64,000 nucleotides of DNA. Source: an uncultured Carboxylicivirga sp. Its GTDB lineage: Bacteria; Bacteroidota; Bacteroidia; Bacteroidales; Marinilabiliaceae. Shown piece by piece: positions 1-9,628 of this stretch; position 1 is the first letter of the stretch; every line of letters starts with the position of its first letter. Both the position numbers and the translations under genes were made by a program. The stretch is from assembly GCF_963668385.1 (NCBI RefSeq), contig NZ_OY764327.1:1240001-1304000 (forward strand). Direction: 5' to 3'. The notes beneath the pieces were generated by a model. It was not told the origin of the DNA and ran no database searches. It saw only the letters and a list, made by a program, of their open reading frames with translations.

Positions 1-496
1 TTATTGGCCTAATACGCCTGTACTCAGGACGAAAATCATGCCCCCACTCAGAGATACAGTGGGCTTCATCTACAGCATAAAAAGAAATATCAACCTGCTT
101 TAAAAACTCTATATTTTCTTCTTTAGTTAAAGATTCGGGAGCTACATAAAGCAACTTGGTTTTACCCGCCAAAATATCTTCTTTAACCTGATTAATGGCC
201 GTTTTTGTAAGCGAAGAATTTAAAAAATGAGCGATACCATTATCCTCGCTAAAATTTCGCATTGCATCTACCTGATTTTTCATCAAAGCGATCAATGGAG
301 AAATTACAATAGCGGTTCCCGGTAATATCAGAGCTGGAAGTTGGTAACACAATGACTTTCCTCCTCCAGTAGGCATTAAAACAAATGTATCATTTCCGTT
401 TAACACATTGTTAATCACATCTTCTTGATTACCTTTAAAGGTATCAAACCCAAAATGCCTTTTTAAATGGGCATTTAGATCAACCTGCTTTGCCAT
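1..496 (-). CDS. recQ: ATP-dependent DNA helicase RecQ, N-terminal part (cut by window edge)
   Basis: Reading the minus strand from the ATG at 496 gives about 165 codons that run off the window start. The protein opens [17 protein letters not shown] and contains the RecQ motif I Walker A ([16 protein letters not shown]), then [13 protein letters not shown] and the motif II box [18 protein letters not shown]. These are superfamily 2 RecQ signatures, so it is a 3'-5' DNA helicase for recombination and repair. Only the first RecA-like lobe is visible; the zinc, winged-helix and HRDC regions lie outside the window. A possible minus-strand -7 box (TATTTTTG) lies at 566-573. Confidence 0.95.
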   Translation of the reverse strand, partial: MAKQVDLNAHLKRHFGFDTFKGNQEDVINNVLNGNDTFVLMPTGGGKSLCYQLPALILPGTAIVISPLIALMKNQVDAMRNFSEDNGIAHFLNSSLTKTAINQVKEDILAGKTKLLYVAPESLTKEENIEFLKQVDISFYAVDEAHCISEWGHDFRPEYRRIRPI

Positions 497-947
497 AACA
501 ATTTAAAATTTCTTTCCGGCCGTAGCTTTCCAACCGAAATGTTTTCCTCAATTCAAGACTTCAAGCAAAAATAACTTTTAATGCGGTAAAAACACTGCCT
601 TGATAAAAACCAAACAATTATCCTATATCAAAAAATGGTCATTTTTGTAGCGTTTTCATAAACACATTCCCTTACAATTTCCCTTGAAGTCTTATTTACA
701 ACATACAATGTAAGAATTGGCTTTTCAAGCTAAAATCATCTCAATATTAGATTTATCCAATTCCAATAGATTGAAGTTATGTATAATCTTTCTCAATTAC
801 AAGAAGTTTGTAAAACAGATTCGGTGTATTATCTTCGCAAAGCGCATGATAATAGTATTTCTGACTATATTGTTTAAACTTTTTTAACAATTGTAATCAG
901 TAATTTTGTCAGCGATCAATCAAATTCAAACAAGAAAGCGAGAAACA
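497..947. other. Divergent intergenic region between recQ and tatC
   Basis: About 450 bases without a convincing gene. It holds a candidate minus-strand -7 box for recQ (566-573) and a good plus-strand promoter (807-837). A second plus-strand -7-like box, TAATTTTG, sits at 901-908. No RNA gene or long repeat was recognised. An in-frame TTG at 906 would extend tatC upstream by 14 codons, but it overlaps the second promoter-like box and the ATG at 948 fits better. Confidence 0.5.
807..837 (+). promoter_or_regulatory. Predicted Bacteroidota-type promoter for tatC-lptB
   Basis: TTTG at 807-810, then exactly 19 bases, then TATCTTCG at 830-837. This is one mismatch from the Bacteroidota primary sigma consensus TTTG-N19-TAnnTTTG. 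Transcription would start near 845, about 100 bases before the tatC ATG. Confidence 0.5.
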
Positions 948-1766
948 ATGAGTAATAATTCTTCTGGTGACATGTCTTTTCTAGATCATCTGGAGGTACT
1001 ACGCTGGCATTTAGTACGATCCTTTGCCGCAGTTTTCATCTTTGCGATACTTGCCTTTATCTTCAAAGGCTTTGTGTTCGATACAGTTATATTAGCACCA
1101 GCTGACCCAGGATTTTTTACTAATCGACTTCTTTGTATCCTTGCTTCAAAGTTAGATATACCGACCCTTTGTATTAACCAACAACCTTTGAGCTTTCAGA
1201 ATATTAAAATGTCAGGACAATTTACCACACACGTCTGGGTATCATTTGTTGCTGGCATAATAGTGGCATTTCCATACGTATTCTGGGAATTTTGGCGATT
1301 TATTAAACCAGCATTATACGCTAAAGAAGTTCAGAATTCAAGAGGAGCCATATTTTTTACTTCAATACTATTTACAGTAGGCATTTTATTCGCTTATTAT
1401 ATTATCTGTCCTTTATCGGTTCACTTTCTAGGAACATACCAGGTAAGCGCCAAAGTTGAAAATATAGTGAATTTAAGCTCCTATATAGGAACGATTACAT
1501 CTATTGTATTAGCTGGAGGTATTATATTTGAATTACCTATATTTATATACTTCCTTGCAAAGGTAGGATTAGTAAGTTCAGAATTTTTAAGAAAATACCG
1601 CAAACATTCTATTGTTTTGGCATTATTATTAGCGGCAGTAATAACTCCACCTGATGTCATCAGTCAATTATTAGTTTGTTTCCCATTAATTATATTATAT
1701 GAGTCGGGTATTATTATTGCTCGAAAAATAGAAGCTAAACGGAAAAAAGAATTAGCAAAAATTTAA
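948..1766 (+). CDS. tatC: Sec-independent (twin-arginine) protein translocase subunit TatC
   Basis: A 272-residue polytopic membrane protein, normal length for TatC. The N-terminus [17 protein letters not shown] is the conserved cytoplasmic start of TatC, with the glutamate of the HLEELR-like motif. Several hydrophobic segments follow, including [16 protein letters not shown], which matches the F-P-x-x-x-x-x-W-x-F-x-x-P-A-L motif. It would recognise twin-arginine signal peptides with TatB/TatA in the inner membrane. I chose the ATG at 948 because the protein then starts at the conserved region. lptB follows after 5 bases, so the two are probably co-transcribed. tatA/B are not in the window. 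Confidence 0.95.
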   Translation: MSNNSSGDMSFLDHLEVLRWHLVRSFAAVFIFAILAFIFKGFVFDTVILAPADPGFFTNRLLCILASKLDIPTLCINQQPLSFQNIKMSGQFTTHVWVSFVAGIIVAFPYVFWEFWRFIKPALYAKEVQNSRGAIFFTSILFTVGILFAYYIICPLSVHFLGTYQVSAKVENIVNLSSYIGTITSIVLAGGIIFELPIFIYFLAKVGLVSSEFLRKYRKHSIVLALLLAAVITPPDVISQLLVCFPLIILYESGIIIARKIEAKRKKELAKI

Positions 1767-1771
1767 CGCAC

Positions 1772-2524
1772 ATGGAAGGTAAATTAAAACTACATACAAG
1801 CGACCTAATTAAGAAATACAAAAACCGTACGGTAGTAAAAGGAGTATCGGTAAATGTAGAACAAGGTGAAATTGTCGGTTTATTAGGTCCCAATGGAGCT
1901 GGAAAAACAACTACTTTCTATATGACGGTAGGTTTGATTAAACCCAATAGTGGTAAAATCTTTTTAAATGACGAAGAAATTACCCACGACGCAGTTTATC
2001 AAAGAGCACAAAAAGGTATTGGGTATCTGGCGCAGGAAGCAAGTGTTTTTCGTCAGTTAAGCGTTGAAGACAATATTAAGTCGGTTTTAGAGATGACTAA
2101 ATTCAGTAAAGAATACCAAAAGCAGCGAATGGAAGAATTACTGGAAGAATTTAGTTTAACTCACATCCGAAAAAGTTTAGGTATTCAGTTATCCGGAGGA
2201 GAGCGACGAAGGACAGAAATTGCGCGAGCATTAGCCATCAATCCTAAATTTATTTTGCTTGATGAACCTTTTGCAGGTGTTGATCCGATAGCGGTACGCG
2301 ACATTCAGGAGATTGTTGCAAAGCTCAAATATAAAAATATTGGAATTTTAATTACCGATCACAACGTGCACGAAACACTTGCAATTTGCGATAGAGCCTA
2401 TCTTTTATTCGAGGGGAAAATACTAAAAGCAGGTACTGCTGAGGAACTTGCATTAGACGAAGATGTAAAACGATTATACCTAGGAGACGACTTCGAATTG
2501 AAGCGTCGTGATTTTGCCCAGTAA
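1772..2524 (+). CDS. lptB: LPS export ABC transporter ATP-binding protein LptB
   Basis: A 250-residue ABC ATPase. Visible motifs are Walker [12 protein letters not shown], the signature [15 protein letters not shown], Walker [17 protein letters not shown], and the switch histidine in [16 protein letters not shown] and DHNVHETL are characteristic of LptB rather than of other ABC ATPases. It powers LptFG to pull lipopolysaccharide out of the inner membrane towards the LptA bridge. The gene lies 5 bases after tatC and is probably in the same transcript; the tRNA gene behind it has its own promoter. Confidence 0.96.
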   Translation: MEGKLKLHTSDLIKKYKNRTVVKGVSVNVEQGEIVGLLGPNGAGKTTTFYMTVGLIKPNSGKIFLNDEEITHDAVYQRAQKGIGYLAQEASVFRQLSVEDNIKSVLEMTKFSKEYQKQRMEELLEEFSLTHIRKSLGIQLSGGERRRTEIARALAINPKFILLDEPFAGVDPIAVRDIQEIVAKLKYKNIGILITDHNVHETLAICDRAYLLFEGKILKAGTAEELALDEDVKRLYLGDDFELKRRDFAQ

Positions 2525-2541
2525 AATTTTTTCAAAAAATA

Positions 2542-2572
2542 TTTGGCGGTAATAAAAAAGCATTTATCTTTG
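2542..2572 (+). promoter_or_regulatory. Consensus promoter of the tRNA-Leu gene
   Basis: TTTG at 2542-2545, 19 bases of spacer, and TATCTTTG at 2565-2572: a perfect match to the Bacteroidota sigma consensus TTTG-N19-TAnnTTTG. The tRNA begins 20 bases downstream. This site anchors the assignment of the genome to Bacteroidota. Confidence 0.85.
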
Positions 2573-2591
2573 CACCGCGAAACACGGAAAT

Positions 2592-2673
2592 GCGGATGTG
2601 GCGTAATTGGTAGCCGCGCTAGACTTAGGATCTAGTGCCGAGAGGCGTGGGGGTTCGAGTCCCTTCATCCGCA
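2592..2673 (+). tRNA. tRNA-Leu (anticodon UAG)
   Basis: An 82-base cloverleaf. The acceptor arms GCGGATG and CATCCGC pair, with discriminator A at 2673. The anticodon stem CTAGA/TCTAG encloses the loop CTTAGGA, giving anticodon TAG. A long variable arm (tgccgagaggcgtg) is typical of leucine tRNA, and the T-loop GGTTCGAGTCC is intact. The 3' CCA is not encoded (CAG follows), so it would be added by a nucleotidyltransferase. Confidence 0.97.
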
Positions 2674-2680
2674 CAGAATA

Positions 2681-2724
2681 CCGCCTCATAAATCGAGTTA
2701 AATCGATGATGAGGCGGTTTTTTT
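2681..2724 (+). terminator. Rho-independent terminator after tRNA-Leu
   Basis: A perfect 9-bp stem CCGCCTCAT (2681-2689) / ATGAGGCGG (2709-2717) is followed by a seven-T run. It separates the tRNA transcript from tig. Confidence 0.9.
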
Positions 2725-2816
2725 AATTTATAACAAATTGTAATTTTTAATATTTCTTTCCCTCGGATACAAATTCGCTTTTATAGAAGAGGTGAGTTCA
2801 CTTTAAATCAAAGCAG

Positions 2817-4175
2817 ATGAACATTTCAAAGGAAAACATTGATGCATTAAACGCGGTTATTAAACTAACTGTTGAGAAAGACGATTATGCAAAAAAGGTG
2901 GACGATGTCTTGAAAGATTATCGTAAGCGCGTGAATATGCCTGGTTTCCGTCCGGGTAAAGTACCTGCCGGTGTAGTTAAAAAAATGTATGGTAAAGCAG
3001 TAATAGCAGATGAAGTTAATAAGTTAGTTTCAGAAAGTATTCACTCATACATTGTTGAAAACAATCTTGATTTATTAGGTGAGCCTCTTCCATCTGAATC
3101 ACAAGAATTAATTGACTTTGATACAACTGAAAAATTTGAGTTCGCTTTTGACATTGCACTTGCACCTGAAGTAGATGTTAAACTAACTAAGCGCGAGAAA
3201 TTACCATTATACACTATTGAAATCACTGACGAAATGCTTGCTTCACAAGTAGATTCAGTGGCTGGTCGCTTCGGAACAACTGACAAAGTTGAAGAAGTTA
3301 CTGAAAAATCAATGGTAAAAGGAGACTTTGCCGAGCTAAACGACAAAGGTGACGTAGTTGAAGAAGGTATTACTAAAGAAGCAGCAGTTATTTCTTTAAG
3401 CATTATCAAAGACGATGCTGAGAAAGCTAAATTAGTTGGTGCTAAAGCTGGTGATGTAATTACTTTCAATCCTAAAAAAGCATTCCCTAACGATACCGAA
3501 ATCACTTACATGTTAGGTGTTGAAAAAGAAGTTGCTGAATCATTAAACAGCGATTTCCAATTTACAATCACTGAAGTTACCGAATTTAAACAACCTGAAA
3601 TGAATCAGGATTTATTCGACAAAGCATTTGGTGAAGGTGTTGTTAAATCAGAAGAAGAATTCAAAGAAAAAGTAAAAAGCGACTTTGCTAATATGTTGGC
3701 AATGGAAACAGAATACCGTTTCACTGTTGATGCCAAAGAAAAATTAATGGGTAAAGTTGAAGTTGAATTTCCTGAAGCATTCTTGAAAAGATGGTTAATG
3801 GCAACCAATCGTGAGAATGAACAATTGAACGAAGAAACTTTAGAGAATGAAATGCCTCATTTCTTAGAAGATCTAAAATGGCAGTTAATTCGTAATTCAT
3901 TAGTAAAAGCTAACGAACTTAAAGTTGAAGAAGCTGATGTTGTAGAATATGCTAAAAAATCAGCACGTATTCAGTTCATGCAATATGGTTTGAACAATGT
4001 GCCTGATGAGCACCTTGAAAACTATGCAAAAGAAATGATTCAGAAGGAAGAACAGCGTCGTCAGATGGCAGAAGGAGCTATCAACGATAAGGTAATGGAC
4101 TTCATTAAAGAGTCAGTTAAACTCGAAGAAAAAGAAATCTCAAGAGAAGATTTTAATAAATTATTCGAAAAATAA
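2817..4175 (+). CDS. tig: Trigger factor, ribosome-associated chaperone
   Basis: A 452-residue protein of normal length. The N-terminal ribosome-binding domain carries NMPGFRPGKVPAGVVKKMYG, the trigger-factor signature that docks on ribosomal protein L23. A central region (about residues 150-250) occupies the place of the FKBP-like domain. The helical, lysine/glutamate-rich C-terminal part forms the chaperone cradle. It binds nascent chains co-translationally. The order tig-clpP-clpX is the classic conserved cluster. The Lys/Glu-rich composition produces long antisense open frames that are not genes. Confidence 0.97.
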   Translation: MNISKENIDALNAVIKLTVEKDDYAKKVDDVLKDYRKRVNMPGFRPGKVPAGVVKKMYGKAVIADEVNKLVSESIHSYIVENNLDLLGEPLPSESQELIDFDTTEKFEFAFDIALAPEVDVKLTKREKLPLYTIEITDEMLASQVDSVAGRFGTTDKVEEVTEKSMVKGDFAELNDKGDVVEEGITKEAAVISLSIIKDDAEKAKLVGAKAGDVITFNPKKAFPNDTEITYMLGVEKEVAESLNSDFQFTITEVTEFKQPEMNQDLFDKAFGEGVVKSEEEFKEKVKSDFANMLAMETEYRFTVDAKEKLMGKVEVEFPEAFLKRWLMATNRENEQLNEETLENEMPHFLEDLKWQLIRNSLVKANELKVEEADVVEYAKKSARIQFMQYGLNNVPDEHLENYAKEMIQKEEQRRQMAEGAINDKVMDFIKESVKLEEKEISREDFNKLFEK

Positions 4176-4241
4176 TAGAACAGAGTTAACATTCGGGCTG
4201 TTTAATTACTAATTTAGCATAGCAAATAAAAATTTTTGAAG

Positions 4242-4918
4242 ATGATTGATCCAAAAGATTTAAAAAATACGCCACTAAACATTTAGGTATTAACAGCCTG
4301 GTTCTTGACCAATATACTTCAGTAACTAATAGTTACATTTCACCAACTATTATTGAAGAGCGTCAATTAAATGTGGCCAGCATGGATGTGTTTTCGCGTT
4401 TGATGATGGACCGCATTATTTTTCTTGGTTTACCAATTGATGATTATGTGGCTAACGTTATTCAGGCACAATTACTTTATCTAGAGTCTGCTGATCCTTC
4501 AAAGGACATCTCTATTTATTTTAATACACCTGGAGGCTCAGTACATGCCGGATTAGGTATTTACGATACCATGCAGTACATTTCGTCGGATGTTGCAACT
4601 ATCTGTACTGGTATGGCAGCATCTATGGGAGCTGTATTATTAACTGCCGGAACCAAGGGTAAGCGTTCTGCACTGAAACACTCACGTGTAATGATTCACC
4701 AACCAATGGGTGGTGCACAAGGACAAGCTTCGGATATTGAAATTACCGCAAGGGAAATTTTAAAACTGAAAAAAGAATTGTACACCATTATCGCCGATCA
4801 TTCGGGAAATACCTATAAAAAGGTTGAAAAAGATTCTGATCGTGATTATTGGATGACAGCTGAGGAGGCGAAAGAATACGGAATGATTGATGAAGTATTG
4901 GTTCGAAATCCTAAGTAA
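4242..4918 (+). CDS. clpP: ATP-dependent Clp protease proteolytic subunit ClpP, with an apparent frameshift near the 5' end
   Basis: The uninterrupted ClpP frame continues from 4373 (GTG) with DVFSRLMMDRIIFLG. It carries the catalytic serine in GMAASMGAVLL, the histidine in MIHQPMGGAQGQ and the aspartate region DSDRDYWM. Homology continues upstream in the same frame (YATKHLGINS...IIEERQLNVAS), but that frame meets a TGA at 4247-4249 before any ATG. The only plausible start, ATG 4242 (MIDPKDLK), is in another frame and hits TAG at 4284-4286. A -1 shift at the T_TTA_AAA heptamer (4259-4265) joins them into a 225-residue protein with a normal ClpP N-terminus. Starting at 4373 or 4382 would delete the axial-loop region. 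Either programmed frameshifting or a one-base A-run error explains this. Confidence 0.9.
4259..4267 (+). other. Slippery heptamer T_TTA_AAA within an A6 run at the clpP frame break
   Basis: In the frame of ATG 4242 the codons are GAT TTA AAA AAT. The X_XXY_YYZ pattern T_TTA_AAA is therefore in the correct register for a -1 slip, after which reading continues AAA TAC GCC into clpP. No strong stem-loop is visible within 10 bases downstream; a 6-bp hairpin GTAACT/AGTTAC lies at 4322-4336, rather far away. A missing A in the homopolymer is the competing explanation. Confidence 0.5.
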
Positions 4919-4940
4919 ATATTGACTTAAAAATATTGCG

Positions 4941-4972
4941 ATGCAGAATCAGCCTTAAGGTTGACTCTGCAT
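4941..4972 (+). other. Intercistronic stem-loop between clpP and clpX
   Basis: ATGCAGAATCA (4941-4951) pairs with TGACTCTGCAT (4962-4972) with one mismatch, around an inner CCTTAAGG palindrome. No T-run follows, so it looks like an RNA processing or stability hairpin rather than a terminator. clpX starts 20 bases later. Confidence 0.5.
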
Positions 4973-4991
4973 TCGTGTTTAAAATAACTGT

Positions 4992-6206
4992 ATGGATAAG
5001 TGTTCGTTTTGTGGTAGAGAAAGAAAGGATACAAACCTGTTAATAGCTGGAGTTTCAGGTCATATCTGCGATAACTGTATCGAACAAGCTCATTCTATTT
5101 TGGATGAAGAGTTCAAGAAGAAAAATTCATTTAATGTGGATGAAATTACTCTTCTCAAACCGCTTGAAATCAAAAAATTTCTCGATCAATATGTCATCGG
5201 ACAAGATGAAGCAAAAAAATACCTTTCTGTAGCGGTATACAATCACTACAAACGTTTAATGCAGAAAAACTCTAACGATGAAGTAGAGATTGAAAAATCG
5301 AACATCATCTTAGTTGGCGAGACCGGTACAGGAAAAACACTTTTGGCCCGTACTATTGCACGCATGTTGCATGTACCTTTCACAATTGTTGATGCTACTG
5401 TTCTTACCGAAGCAGGTTATGTAGGTGAGGATATTGAAAGTATTTTAACACGTTTGCTTCAGGCTGCCGATTATAATGTTGAAGCCGCTGAAAAAGGAAT
5501 TGTGTTTATTGATGAGATTGACAAAATTGCACGTAAAAGCGATAATCCATCCATTACACGAGATGTTTCCGGAGAAGGTGTTCAGCAAGGTTTATTAAAG
5601 CTGTTAGAAGGATCGATTGTTAATGTTCCACCTCAAGGCGGCCGTAAACACCCAGAGCAGAAAATGATTCCGGTTAATACCAAAAACATTCTTTTTGTGT
5701 GTGGTGGTGCTTTCGATGGTATTACACGCAAAATTGGTCAACGATTAAACACAAAAGTAGTGGGTTATGCAGCAAGTAAAGCAAGTGAAAAATTCGATAA
5801 GGATAACTTATTGCAATACATTGCTCCTCAGGATTTAAAATCGTTTGGTTTAATTCCTGAAATCATTGGTCGTTTGCCAGTATTAACCTACTTACAACCA
5901 TTAAATCGCGATATCTTACGCCGAATTCTTACTGAACCCAAGAACTCAATTATTAAACAATACGAAAAACTGTTTGAGATTGATAAAATGAAATTGGTTT
6001 TTACCGACGAAGTATTAGACTACATTGTTGATAAAGCAGTCGAATTTAAATTAGGCGCGCGAGGTTTACGCTCGATCTGCGAAACGATAATGACCGATGT
6101 AATGTTTAATGCTCCTTCTGGAGAAGAAAAAGAATTGGTTATTAGTATCGATTACGCTAAAAATAAAATTGAACATGCTAACATTGCTCGATTAAAAGCA
6201 AGTTAA
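4992..6206 (+). CDS. clpX: ATP-dependent Clp protease ATP-binding subunit ClpX
   Basis: A 404-residue AAA+ unfoldase. The N-terminal C4 zinc-binding domain (CSFCGR...HICDNC, residues 4-30) recruits adaptors. The AAA+ core has Walker [14 protein letters not shown], Walker [15 protein letters not shown], the pore-loop region [10 protein letters not shown], the RKHPEQ motif and the sensor-2 GARGLRSI. The IGF-type ClpP-docking loop falls around [11 protein letters not shown]. It unfolds tagged substrates and feeds them to ClpP. It lies 73 bases behind clpP and is followed by a strong terminator. Confidence 0.98.
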   Translation: MDKCSFCGRERKDTNLLIAGVSGHICDNCIEQAHSILDEEFKKKNSFNVDEITLLKPLEIKKFLDQYVIGQDEAKKYLSVAVYNHYKRLMQKNSNDEVEIEKSNIILVGETGTGKTLLARTIARMLHVPFTIVDATVLTEAGYVGEDIESILTRLLQAADYNVEAAEKGIVFIDEIDKIARKSDNPSITRDVSGEGVQQGLLKLLEGSIVNVPPQGGRKHPEQKMIPVNTKNILFVCGGAFDGITRKIGQRLNTKVVGYAASKASEKFDKDNLLQYIAPQDLKSFGLIPEIIGRLPVLTYLQPLNRDILRRILTEPKNSIIKQYEKLFEIDKMKLVFTDEVLDYIVDKAVEFKLGARGLRSICETIMTDVMFNAPSGEEKELVISIDYAKNKIEHANIARLKAS

Positions 6207-6229
6207 TTTAATTGGTATAAAAATATAGA

Positions 6230-6253
6230 AGCGGCTCATAGGCCGCTTTTTTT
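6230..6253 (+). terminator. Rho-independent terminator after clpX
   Basis: AGCGGC (6230-6235), a six-base loop, GCCGCT (6242-6247), then a run of seven Ts. It closes the tig-clpP-clpX cluster. Confidence 0.9.
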
Positions 6254-6345
6254 ATACCTATATTTCTGATAAATATAACACAAGTGTATCATTCAGATTA
6301 AAATAGTCGTATATTATTACTCCTTCTAACGACCAATTTTTGTGA

Positions 6346-9300
6346 ATGAAACGTTCGATTACCATATTAATATTATTGCAATCACTATGCTTCATGGTGT
6401 ATCCTCAATATTTTGGTCAGAACAAACCCAATTACAAACAAATTAACTATCAACTATACAAAACACCTCATTTTGAAGTTTATCATTCCTTTAAAAATCA
6501 GGATATCGTTCAACAAATGGGGCAAATGGCTGAGAAATGGTATTACTATCATCAGCAGGTTTTGATCGATACATTTCAGACACGGAGCCCGATCATCATT
6601 TACTCCAACCATGCCGATTTTCAACAAACCACAGCTGTTGGTAGTCGCATCGACGTAGGTACCGGTGGTGTTACCGAAGGCATGAAACGAAGAGTTGTTT
6701 TACCTGTTACCTATAGCCAACATCAAACCGACCACGTACTAGGGCACGAACTGGTACATGCTTTTCAATATCATATTCTTGAAACCGATCCTCAAATCAG
6801 CCTTATGGCTATTGGCAATATTCCGCTATGGATGGTTGAAGGAATGGCTGAATACCTATCTATAGGCAGCATAAATAGTCAAACCAATTTATGGATGCGT
6901 GATGCTTTAATCAACGACCATTTTCCAACTCTGAAAGAAATGACTTATGATTACAGGTACTCGCCCTATCGTTTCGGACACGCATTTTGGGCATTTATTG
7001 CCTACAAATACGGAGAACAATACGTTCCTCGTCTTTTTAAAGCTACAGCCCACGATGGATTTGAAAAAGCAATAGGCGATATTTTTATGATGTCTCCTGA
7101 TTCGCTATCTCTGCTTTGGAAACAAACTTTAAGCAATCATTTGCTAAACACACAAGTTGACTCAACTTTTTCTGTTGTTGGAGAAAGACTTCTATCCAAA
7201 AGAAATAGTGGCAGATATAATCTGAATCCTTCTGTTAGTCCCAACGGGAAGCACATTGTATTTCTATCGGAGCGCGATATGTATGACATTGATTTATTTA
7301 TGGCAGATGCCCAAACAGGAAAAATTCAAACGCGTTTATACACTGCGACTAGTCATGACGAAATCGATGCCCTTAATTACCTTGAGACCTCTGGAACATG
7401 GTCGCCCGATAGTAGATATTTTGCTTTTATAGCCTTTATGAAAGGTCATTCAACTTGTCTTATTTACGATATCAGAAAAAAACAGATCATTAATGAAATT
7501 CAGTTCAATGATATTGATGAAATCAGTTGGCCGGCCTGGTCACCAAACGGAGAAAAAATCGCATTTGCAGGCCTAAATGAAGGACAATCTGATATTTATA
7601 TCTACCATTTAAAAGGAAAGGACTTAACAAACATTACACAAAATCGCTATGCGTGTATGCAGCCATCATGGTCTCGTGATGGGAATATTATATACTACAC
7701 AACCGACCAGCCTACAATCAGACATCTGGCCAATTCCAGAGGATATTACAACATTGCATCAATTGATAAAACAGGAATACAAAAAGTATATTCAACATTT
7801 GAAGGTGCTAAAAATCTCAATCCAATAGAACTTAATAATGGAAAAGAAGTTCTATTTCTTTCGAATTTTGATGGACGTCGGAATCTTTACTTATTAAATA
7901 CTAAAACGAATGGCATTAATCGCATTACCAATTATCCCACGGGAGTAACCGGTATGACAGATTATTCACCGGCATTAACCAAAACCAATAAAACACTCTA
8001 TTATACTATACTTTGGAAAGGTGAATTTTCGGTTATTAAAGCCAATATTGACTTTATCAATCATAATAAAGAAGCAGTTAATGAACGACAAATCAACACA
8101 GCAGCATTACGCCTGGTACCTTATTCGGCCATACCTTCACAAGTCGAAACTAACCTGTATTTTAACCGCCAACCAACAGCATTATCTGTAGATAGCTTTT
8201 TTAATGATGAGATACAACGCAAGTTTAAGCTCGATTATTTAGGAAATATACAAGGAGGTGTAATGGCTGGCAGATTCGGAGCTGGAATGGCAGGAAGTAT
8301 CGAAGCTTTATTCAGCGATATGCTCGGCCAGAACATGATGTACACAGCTTTAAGCATCAATGGTGAGATTTACGATTTTGGTGGACAGGTAGCCTACATC
8401 AATCAACAAAAACGTGTAAAAGTAGGTGTAAGCTTATCGCATATACCGTATCGATATGGTACTTATATGTACGATTATATAGAAAACGAAGATGGCACAA
8501 CCGATAAAAGCCTCAGTTACCTATTTCGTCGTACTTTCGAAGATAAAATTTCAGTATTTACATTTATACCAATTACCAAAACCAAGCGATTTGAATTAGG
8601 CACCTCATATGCCTATTACAATTATCGAATAGAAAAGTACAAAGATATCAGCTCGTACAACCAGTACTATTCATCGGAAAAGGAAAAAGTGCAAGCTCCT
8701 GATGGGTTTGGCACTGCCATTTTGGATGTTGCATATGTTATTGATAACGCTAAAATGGGTTTGGCCTCACCAGTTGAAGGAAAACGCTTACGCATACAAG
8801 CCGAGCATTATCTTCATCACATGCGCATGCAAACTCTATTAGTCGATTTCAGAAAATACTTCTTCATCAAACCTTATAGTTTAGCCTTTAGAATTTATCA
8901 TTATGGTCGATATGGAATAGATTCCGATAGCGATAGAATGACTGAACTTTTCTTAGGTTCACCATGGTTTGTAAGAGGCTACGATACAGGTGGTTTTTAC
9001 GGAAGTGAATCAGAAGACGGAACTACTATAAGCTATAATCAATTAATTGGAACCCGGCTCGTTGTCACCAATTTTGAATGGCGTATACCTTTTACCGGAC
9101 CAAAAGAATTGGCTGTAATACCTTCTGGGTTTTTATTTAGCGAACTAACACTTTTTATAGATGGGGGTGTTAGTTGGAACAAAACCAGTCATCCTGTATT
9201 TAGCCTCACAACAAAATCGGTAAACAATAGAATTCCCATATTCAGTAGTGGAATAGCCTACCGGGTTAATCTTTTCGGAGCTATGGTTATCGAACCATAT

Positions 9301-9372
9301 TATTCATTCCCTTTTCATCAAGCTCAATTTAAAAGGGGGCAGTTTGGAGTTAATCTACTTGCAGGATGGTAA
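6346..9372 (+). CDS. Secreted peptidase-MA-like metallopeptidase fused to a TolB-type propeller and an Omp85-like beta-barrel
   Basis: A 1008-residue exported protein with an N-terminal signal peptide (about residues 1-21). Residues 40-190 resemble the peptidase MA-like gluzincin fold, with HELVH at 134-138 and the downstream glutamate motif WMVEGMAEY (163-170). From about 220 to 580, repeated blades of the PD40/TolB type are visible (NPSVSPNGKHIVFLS, WSPDSRYFAF, WSPNGEKIAFAG, WSRDGNIIYYT). Residues of about 640-1008 are rich in alternating aromatic strands and include SPWFVRGYDTGG near 870, matching the VRGF/Y motif of Omp85/BamA barrels. So a zinc peptidase and propeller appear tethered to an outer-membrane barrel in one chain. 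Substrate unknown. It is flanked by terminators and is probably monocistronic. Confidence 0.75.
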   Translation: MKRSITILILLQSLCFMVYPQYFGQNKPNYKQINYQLYKTPHFEVYHSFKNQDIVQQMGQMAEKWYYYHQQVLIDTFQTRSPIIIYSNHADFQQTTAVGSRIDVGTGGVTEGMKRRVVLPVTYSQHQTDHVLGHELVHAFQYHILETDPQISLMAIGNIPLWMVEGMAEYLSIGSINSQTNLWMRDALINDHFPTLKEMTYDYRYSPYRFGHAFWAFIAYKYGEQYVPRLFKATAHDGFEKAIGDIFMMSPDSLSLLWKQTLSNHLLNTQVDSTFSVVGERLLSKRNSGRYNLNPSVSPNGKHIVFLSERDMYDIDLFMADAQTGKIQTRLYTATSHDEIDALNYLETSGTWSPDSRYFAFIAFMKGHSTCLIYDIRKKQIINEIQFNDIDEISWPAWSPNGEKIAFAGLNEGQSDIYIYHLKGKDLTNITQNRYACMQPSWSRDGNIIYYTTDQPTIRHLANSRGYYNIASIDKTGIQKVYSTFEGAKNLNPIELNNGKEVLFLSNFDGRRNLYLLNTKTNGINRITNYPTGVTGMTDYSPALTKTNKTLYYTILWKGEFSVIKANIDFINHNKEAVNERQINTAALRLVPYSAIPSQVETNLYFNRQPTALSVDSFFNDEIQRKFKLDYLGNIQGGVMAGRFGAGMAGSIEALFSDMLGQNMMYTALSINGEIYDFGGQVAYINQQKRVKVGVSLSHIPYRYGTYMYDYIENEDGTTDKSLSYLFRRTFEDKISVFTFIPITKTKRFELGTSYAYYNYRIEKYKDISSYNQYYSSEKEKVQAPDGFGTAILDVAYVIDNAKMGLASPVEGKRLRIQAEHYLHHMRMQTLLVDFRKYFFIKPYSLAFRIYHYGRYGIDSDSDRMTELFLGSPWFVRGYDTGGFYGSESEDGTTISYNQLIGTRLVVTNFEWRIPFTGPKELAVIPSGFLFSELTLFIDGGVSWNKTSHPVFSLTTKSVNNRIPIFSSGIAYRVNLFGAMVIEPYYSFPFHQAQFKRGQFGVNLLAGW

Positions 9373-9628
9373 ATTCTTCTTTAAGAAATAATGTTACATA
9401 TTCGCTTTTTTTAACATTTTTACTAACTTGGTAGTGTGGGACAGAAGATTAAGGGCAGGAGAATGAATCACTAAACGATCCTTATGAAACTTCAAAACTG
9501 TTCAGTTTCTATATCAGATTTGTATTTTATTGCCAGTATTCATGAATTGATACAGCCAATTAACAGGTTTTCTATCATCGTTTAGCAATCACATTGAAAT
9601 CATTTACTAACTATAATACCATTTAATT

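Noticed and set aside
906-947. TTG start at 906 for tatC
   Set aside because: It adds 14 non-conserved residues and overlaps a promoter-like TAATTTTG box; ATG 948 starts just before the conserved TatC N-terminus.
3041-3808. Minus-strand open frames inside tig
   Set aside because: Ser/Thr-rich shadows of the Lys/Glu-rich trigger factor; no independent signals.
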